This document shows, in pieces, positions 34,790-38,475 of a DNA stretch of 38,475 bases; position 1 is the stretch's first letter, and the number at the start of each line of letters is the position of its first letter. The DNA comes from Methylobacterium sp. J-077 (GTDB lineage Bacteria; Pseudomonadota; Alphaproteobacteria; Rhizobiales; Beijerinckiaceae): contig NZ_JAKSYJ010000209.1 in the NCBI RefSeq assembly GCF_022829365.1, positions 1 through 38,475 on the forward strand, read 5' to 3'. The translations under genes and the position numbers were made by a program. The notes beneath the pieces are model-generated. The model saw nothing but the letters and a program-made list of their open reading frames with translations. It did no database searches and was not told the DNA's origin.

Positions 34790-35600
34790 CGTTGAGGGAG
34801 TTCCGCCGGTTCGCACGCGTTCGACGAATGCCTATGTCATAGGATCCATCCGTCGACCACCCGACATAAGTCCGTTTTAGACAGAAGGCATGACAACTCC
34901 GTGTTGGGCGCTTCACACGGACTTATCCCGACCGTCCATCACGAACTCGCATCGCCGCCAGGGCCAAGCATATCTGGACGATGCTGTCTGCGATGTCGCG
35001 GCGCCGACGGGCAAGCCGCCTTTCGGCATCCAGGCGGTGTCGGTCAAACAGCGGGGTTTGGCAAAATGTTCGCTCACGGGTCGCCGAAAAACCGGACGGA
35101 ACGGCGAGGTTGGGTCGATAGAAGGCCGACCGCTTTTCCGGCCGGTCTTATCCGAAGCGGTCATTCTGCTTTCGGCCAAACCCTGCCATTCTAGACCGCG
35201 GCTTCGCGCCATTAGCGGACATCAGCCCACCGCCCAGCAGCGGACATTCAATTTCGGGTAAGCGACCGTCCGGTGTCGACCGATAGCAGGCCCTGGGAAG
35301 GTCTGCTTCTAAGCGACGTGATGAAACTGAGACCTACGACGGAAACGAGTGAGATACGAAGGGCTGCTTTCCGGTTAAAGAAAGCGAAATTGGGTATGTC
35401 GCCAAAGTCATCATTTAGTCGAATAGATGCCATCAAACTCAGAGCAAGCAATTCATTAAAGAATGCAACTGCCTATTGCGCCATTGTAGATATGGTTAAC
35501 TGATGTGTCCCGCAGCGACAGACCCAAGCAACTTTTTGTTGGGAGGGCGTTCGATGGACAGTTTTTAGATTATTTTAACTTCTCACCCTTGTCATAGCGC
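34790..35600. other. Gene-poor region, about 810 bp
   Basis: It divides the leftward Crp/Fnr operon from the rightward pseudopilin genes. The left end should hold the Crp/Fnr promoter. The middle carries a diverged repeat (35111-35185). From about 35330 to 35590 base composition is clearly more AT-rich than the surroundings. Frames of 76 codons at 35273-35503 (+) and 67 codons at 35248-35451 (-) overlap each other there, lack recognisable motifs, and are not called. Confidence 0.5.
35111..35185 (+). repeat. Dispersed intergenic repeat, copy 2
   Basis: It matches 27827-27902 in the same orientation, with shared blocks GTCGATA, CCGCTTTTCC, GCCGG, CCGAAGCGG, TTCTGCT and GGCCA. Related GCGGACATTC-type words follow at 35214-35250. 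Confidence 0.6.
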
Positions 35601-36146
35601 GTGGGAAATATTCTCACATCATCCGACCAGTTTGCCGGAAGGATCGCTACGGTCGTGCACCGCTCCAGACCCACACTAGCTTTCTTGTCCGACCGACACG
35701 GTGTCACCTCGATCGAGGTTGCGCTACTCGCACCGGTCTTCCTGCTGATCTTGTGCGCCTGGACCGAAGTAGGTCTCTGCTTGGTCATGGAGAGCGCGTT
35801 GGACAACGCCACGCGGGATGCCAGCCGTCTGATCCGTGTCGGCACGGCTACGGAGGCGACCTTTAAGGCTGCGGTCTGTGCCAAGGCCTCGCCGATCATC
35901 CCCTGCGCCAGCATCGTCTACAACGTTCAATCAGGATCGAGCTTCTCGAGCCTCAGCGTCGTGGCCGTGTCGAGCACCGGCACCCTGTCGAGCACCGGCT
36001 TCACCGCCGGCAGCTCCGGCTCCGACATGCTGGTGCAGGTCGGCTACTCCAAGCCGGCCTTTTTCTCGTCGCTGCTCAAGGCGGCCGGCTTTGGCGGCAA
36101 CATCCTGATCCTGACGACCCTCACCTTCCAGAATGAGAGCTACTGA
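35601..36146 (+). CDS. TadE/TadG-like pseudopilin
   Basis: A 181-residue protein. Around residue 33, DRHGVTSIEVALLAPVFLLI is the TadE-type pattern: Arg/Gly followed by a Glu and a single hydrophobic helix (VALLAPVFLLILCAWTEVGL). The remainder is Ser/Thr/Gly-rich and probably extracytoplasmic. GTG 35601 is the furthest start consistent with the frame; a nearer GTG at 35655 is possible, so the N-terminus is uncertain. The next gene starts on its stop codon (TGATG). Confidence 0.8.
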   Translation: MGNILTSSDQFAGRIATVVHRSRPTLAFLSDRHGVTSIEVALLAPVFLLILCAWTEVGLCLVMESALDNATRDASRLIRVGTATEATFKAAVCAKASPIIPCASIVYNVQSGSSFSSLSVVAVSSTGTLSSTGFTAGSSGSDMLVQVGYSKPAFFSSLLKAAGFGGNILILTTLTFQNESY

Positions 36147-36682
36147 TGATCCAGCTCATCGGACGCTTTCGGCGCGACCGTCGCGGGATCGGTGCGGTCG
36201 AGTTCGCCCTGATCCTGCCCATTATGCTCACGGCCGTACTCGGGAGCGTGCAGTGCTTTCTTTTAGCCCGCGCGAAGATGCTGACTGTGGCCGCAGCGCG
36301 CAATCTCGCCGATCTCGTCTCACAGCAGGATAGCGTCAACGCCACGACGATCTCGGACTTCTGCACCGCCGGCCAGCTCTCGATACAGCCCTTGCCTAGC
36401 ACGACCCTGAAGGTCGCCGTGGCGAGTGTCAGCTATTCCAGCACGACCTCTGCGCCCGCGATCGTCTGGACCGATGTCACCTGCGGCAGCGTGGCGACGA
36501 TTACCAGTGCCGCCAAGCTCGCCGCCGCCGTGGTGCTGACGACCGGCGACAGCGCGATCGTGGTGTGTGCGACTTACACATTGAGCCTCCCGGTCTCGTT
36601 CCCCCTGGGATCGAGCTTCGCACTGACGGGCACCGCCATCGCTCGCCCCCGCAACGGTTCGGCCGTCACGTACGGCAGCTGA
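36146..36682 (+). CDS. TadE/TadG-like pseudopilin
   Basis: A 178-residue protein with RRDRRGIGAVEFALILPIML near the N-terminus, the typical Tad pseudopilin processing/helix region including the conserved Glu. The rest is Ser/Thr-rich with three Cys. The start ATG overlaps the previous stop by one base. It likely forms a minor component of a Flp-type pilus or secretion system; no tadA/tadB/tadC or prepilin peptidase gene lies in the window. Confidence 0.82.
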   Translation: MIQLIGRFRRDRRGIGAVEFALILPIMLTAVLGSVQCFLLARAKMLTVAAARNLADLVSQQDSVNATTISDFCTAGQLSIQPLPSTTLKVAVASVSYSSTTSAPAIVWTDVTCGSVATITSAAKLAAAVVLTTGDSAIVVCATYTLSLPVSFPLGSSFALTGTAIARPRNGSAVTYGS

Positions 36683-36708
36683 CTGTCTAGAAATACTGGA
36701 TCTTCCGT

Positions 36709-37725
36709 ATGCGCATCGCCCTTCAAACCCTCGCTCGGGACTTTCACCGCGATCGACGCGGTGTCTTCGCCCTGTGGCTCGGGGCCGCTATGATCCCGTT
36801 GACGCTGCTCGCCGGGGCTGGTCTCGACCTGATGCGAGCCGTGGATTTTCGATCACAGTTACAGGCGGCGGTCGACGCTGCAGCCTTGGCGGGGGCTACG
36901 GCCTATACCTCATCGTCGACGAGTTCGACGGCCACGACGGTTGCCAACAATTACATGGCGGGCTCGGTCGCCAAGCTCACTGCGAGCAGCACCACAAGCC
37001 CGCCTACCTACACGGCGACACCGAGTGCGGTCACCAGCGGCAGCGCGACGCTCTATACGATGACGGTCACGGCACAGGGAACCATGCCGACCACGTTGAT
37101 GAAGCTGGTGATGAGTGGGACCCCTGTCAAAGTCACGGCGACCGCGCAGAACCCCGTTTATACGATCACATCGACACTGTCGGGGTTCGCGAGCAGCGCC
37201 TATGATGCAAACTACATCTACTGGTATGTCGTGCCGACCGACGGCGGCGTCCCCACAAGCTCTGCCATGACGCTGTTGTATTCCAACACCAGCTCTAACA
37301 GTACGAAAACGGTCAACAATACCGTCACCGCCGGGCAAAAGATCGGCTATGCGCTGAAGAACGTCACTGGCGGCATCACGGGTTACGGCCGCAATGGCTA
37401 CGGTGCGGCACAGGGCACGACGCATTGGTTCTATTCGCACCTGATGCCGCCAAGCTCGCAGGCCTACTCGTCCGTCACCAAAGACTGTAGCCTACAGGTG
37501 CTCATTTCAGGCTCGTCTGGAACACTGAAGAGTGGATCTTGCCTCACAGCTTTGCCAACCTACGCGGCGGTCAATTGTAGTGAGGCCGCGGGCAAAACGC
37601 TGACCTTCTACTGGAACGACATGGGCGGCGGCTCGGACGACTACGACTATAACGATGCCGTATTCAAGGTTTCGTGTTCATCTAATACCGCATCCTCTCA
37701 GACCGGGGTCGTCCTGACCAAGTGA
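36709..37725 (+). CDS. TadG-like protein with calcium-site-like C-terminal domain
   Basis: A 338-residue protein. The N-terminus (RDRRGVFALWLGAAMIPLTL, then LDLMRAVDFRSQLQAAVDAA) is TadG-like, with one membrane helix and the AVDAAALAGA pattern. The middle is Ser/Thr-rich. The last 60 residues include FYWNDMGGGSDDYDYNDAVF, an acidic Asp/Asn/Gly motif resembling calcium-binding DUF4114/LruC-type domains. The combination suggests a surface protein. It is 26 bp after the previous pseudopilin, so one operon is likely. Its 3' end overlaps the convergent MucR-like gene by 28 bp. Confidence 0.8.
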   Translation: MRIALQTLARDFHRDRRGVFALWLGAAMIPLTLLAGAGLDLMRAVDFRSQLQAAVDAAALAGATAYTSSSTSSTATTVANNYMAGSVAKLTASSTTSPPTYTATPSAVTSGSATLYTMTVTAQGTMPTTLMKLVMSGTPVKVTATAQNPVYTITSTLSGFASSAYDANYIYWYVVPTDGGVPTSSAMTLLYSNTSSNSTKTVNNTVTAGQKIGYALKNVTGGITGYGRNGYGAAQGTTHWFYSHLMPPSSQAYSSVTKDCSLQVLISGSSGTLKSGSCLTALPTYAAVNCSEAAGKTLTFYWNDMGGGSDDYDYNDAVFKVSCSSNTASSQTGVVLTK

Positions 37726-38159
37726 TGCTGCATCCGTTTGCTTCTGTTTGGCTGGGTAGTAAACCCCCGAGCCAGGGTCGAGCGTCGTTCGGAATAGCCT
37801 GGTGCTACCATTGGATAATCGGCAGGCAAGCCATAACGCTCTCGGTAGCTCTGCGGATGCAGCCCATAAGCTGTGAGATGGCGTTTCAAAATCTTGTACG
37901 TCTTACCATCAATGAAGCTAACGATGCCATCGTGCCCGACCGAACGGTGGACATCAGCCGCTGTGGGGCGCGCGACGGGAATTACCCCAATTAATGTACA
38001 GACATCACACGCACCGAGACGCTCAAGCGCAGCATATACATTATTGATAAGGCTAGGTATCTCAGATGCGGGCACTGCGTTGTTCGCTACGTAGGCCGAA
38101 ACCACATTGCAGGCACGTAATATATTCAAATCAGAGCTGCTCCCGTCCGAACGATGCAT
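37698..38159 (-). CDS. MucR/Ros-family regulator with degenerate zinc finger
   Basis: About 153 residues. The N-terminal half has VPASEIPSLINNVYAALERL, typical of MucR. The DNA-binding half has RPTAADVHRSVGHDGIVSF, IDGKTYKILKRHLTAYGL, YRERYGLPADYPMVAP and GYSERRSTLARG. In Ros/MucR zinc fingers the ligands are Cys, Asp, His and His. Here Asp (IDGK) and the first His (KRHL) remain, but the Cys position is Ser (VSF) and the second His appears to be Ala (LTAY). Some family members are known to fold without zinc. ATG 38159 has GAGG nine bases upstream; ATG 38174 is an alternative. Confidence 0.85.
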   Translation of the reverse strand: MHRSDGSSSDLNILRACNVVSAYVANNAVPASEIPSLINNVYAALERLGACDVCTLIGVIPVARPTAADVHRSVGHDGIVSFIDGKTYKILKRHLTAYGLHPQSYRERYGLPADYPMVAPGYSERRSTLARGFTTQPNRSKRMQHHLVRTTPV

Positions 38160-38337
38160 GCAGCGCAACCTCATTACCCGCGTATATGAATGTGGGAATT
38201 TTGCCCACTCATTTGATGCCGGATGAAGCGAATAATGTCAAACAGGCAATGCCCGCCGATTTGACCCAATCAAACCGAAGCCGATCTCTGTTACAGCGAC
38301 CGCTGTCAGGGGCGGTATGGACCGCCTTCTACGACTA

Positions 38338-38475
38338 GTGCAGTGACGCGGACGGAGGATTCACGCACACGGTGAGACGTGCGAGTCTGGGCGATGGCTC
38401 AGACGGTATGCGTACTCCTCGATGCAACCGACGCGGCACGGCTGGCTGCGATCGCCAGCGACCGCTCCCGTCCGC
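38338..38475 (+). mobile_element. IS630-family insertion sequence, left end (partial)
   Basis: The start of a transposase frame at 38394 suggests an insertion element that continues past the window edge. The left boundary is a guess: IS630 elements duplicate TA, and a TA lies at 38336-38337 just before a GC-rich stretch (GTGCAGTGACGCGG). Only one end is visible, so inverted repeats cannot be checked. Confidence 0.45.
38394..38475 (+). CDS. IS630-family transposase (3' partial)
   Basis: Only 27 codons are present: MAQTVCVLLDATDAARL, then AAIASDRSRP, ending at the window edge. This start resembles N-termini of IS630-type transposases from Methylobacterium that I recall (MAQTV...LL...R..L..I..DRNRP). 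No catalytic DDE residues are in view. Confidence 0.6.
   Translation, partial: MAQTVCVLLDATDAARLAAIASDRSRP

Noticed and set aside
33969..34916. N-terminal extension of the double-GAF kinase frame
   Set aside because: It overlaps the Crp/Fnr gene in another frame and its translation is Arg/Pro-rich; GAF sequence starts at ATG 33968.
35273..35503. 76-codon plus-strand frame in the AT-rich stretch
   Set aside because: It overlaps a similar-length frame on the other strand, and neither has motifs or a clear ribosome site.
1..38475. CRISPR arrays, tRNA or rRNA genes
   Set aside because: No regularly spaced direct repeats and no tRNA-like cloverleaf or rRNA sequence were noticed on either strand; a covariance-model scan was not possible.

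Overview
The window looks like chromosomal DNA of a high-GC alphaproteobacterium, most likely Methylobacterium/Methylorubrum or a close Rhizobiales relative. This is inferred from gene content: several HWE-type sensor kinases, a MucR/Ros-type regulator, EcfG-like promoter sequences, a bo3 quinol oxidase next to GMC dehydrogenases, and an IS630-type transposase start. No rRNA, tRNA or CRISPR array was seen.

Left part (1-2.6 kb): the end of a membrane cytochrome b gene overlaps a sulfite-oxidase-fold molybdopterin oxidoreductase carrying an unusual low-complexity insert. Next comes an alpha/beta hydrolase whose start is preceded by a near-perfect 26-bp palindrome.

Carbohydrate/redox island (2.7-20 kb): a leftward doxX-cupin-SMP-30 operon diverges from a rightward GMC oxidoreductase, GH15 glucoamylase/trehalase-like enzyme and second SMP-30 lactonase. 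Then follow nine tightly packed rightward genes: a ThDP pyruvate-oxidase-like enzyme, a mandelate-racemase-group enolase-superfamily protein, an internally duplicated membrane protein with symmetrically placed histidines, a gluconate-dehydrogenase subunit-3-like protein, a GMC dehydrogenase and cyoABCD. Read together, this resembles a pathway that releases sugar, oxidises it, opens the lactone, dehydrates the sugar acid and passes electrons through quinone to oxygen. No dedicated cytochrome c subunit is present; the duplicated membrane protein is a candidate replacement. Substrates are not known.

Middle (20-22.9 kb): a leftward SDR with a C-terminal membrane anchor, a DUF6629-like membrane protein, and a decayed fragment of a hybrid histidine kinase.

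Signalling island (22.9-34.8 kb): three HWE kinases (two with GAF plus multiple PAS domains), one hybrid HisKA-REC kinase and a Crp/Fnr regulator, all leftward. No stand-alone response regulator is encoded. HWE kinases commonly feed the PhyR/EcfG general stress response, and EcfG-like promoters (each with one mismatch) lie ahead of several redox-island transcription units, which suggests but does not prove a link.

Right end (34.8-38.5 kb): a gene-poor stretch with a diverged dispersed repeat, three Tad/Flp-type pseudopilin genes (the third with a calcium-site-like C-terminus), a MucR-like regulator lacking two expected zinc ligands, and the start of an IS630-family transposase cut by the window edge.
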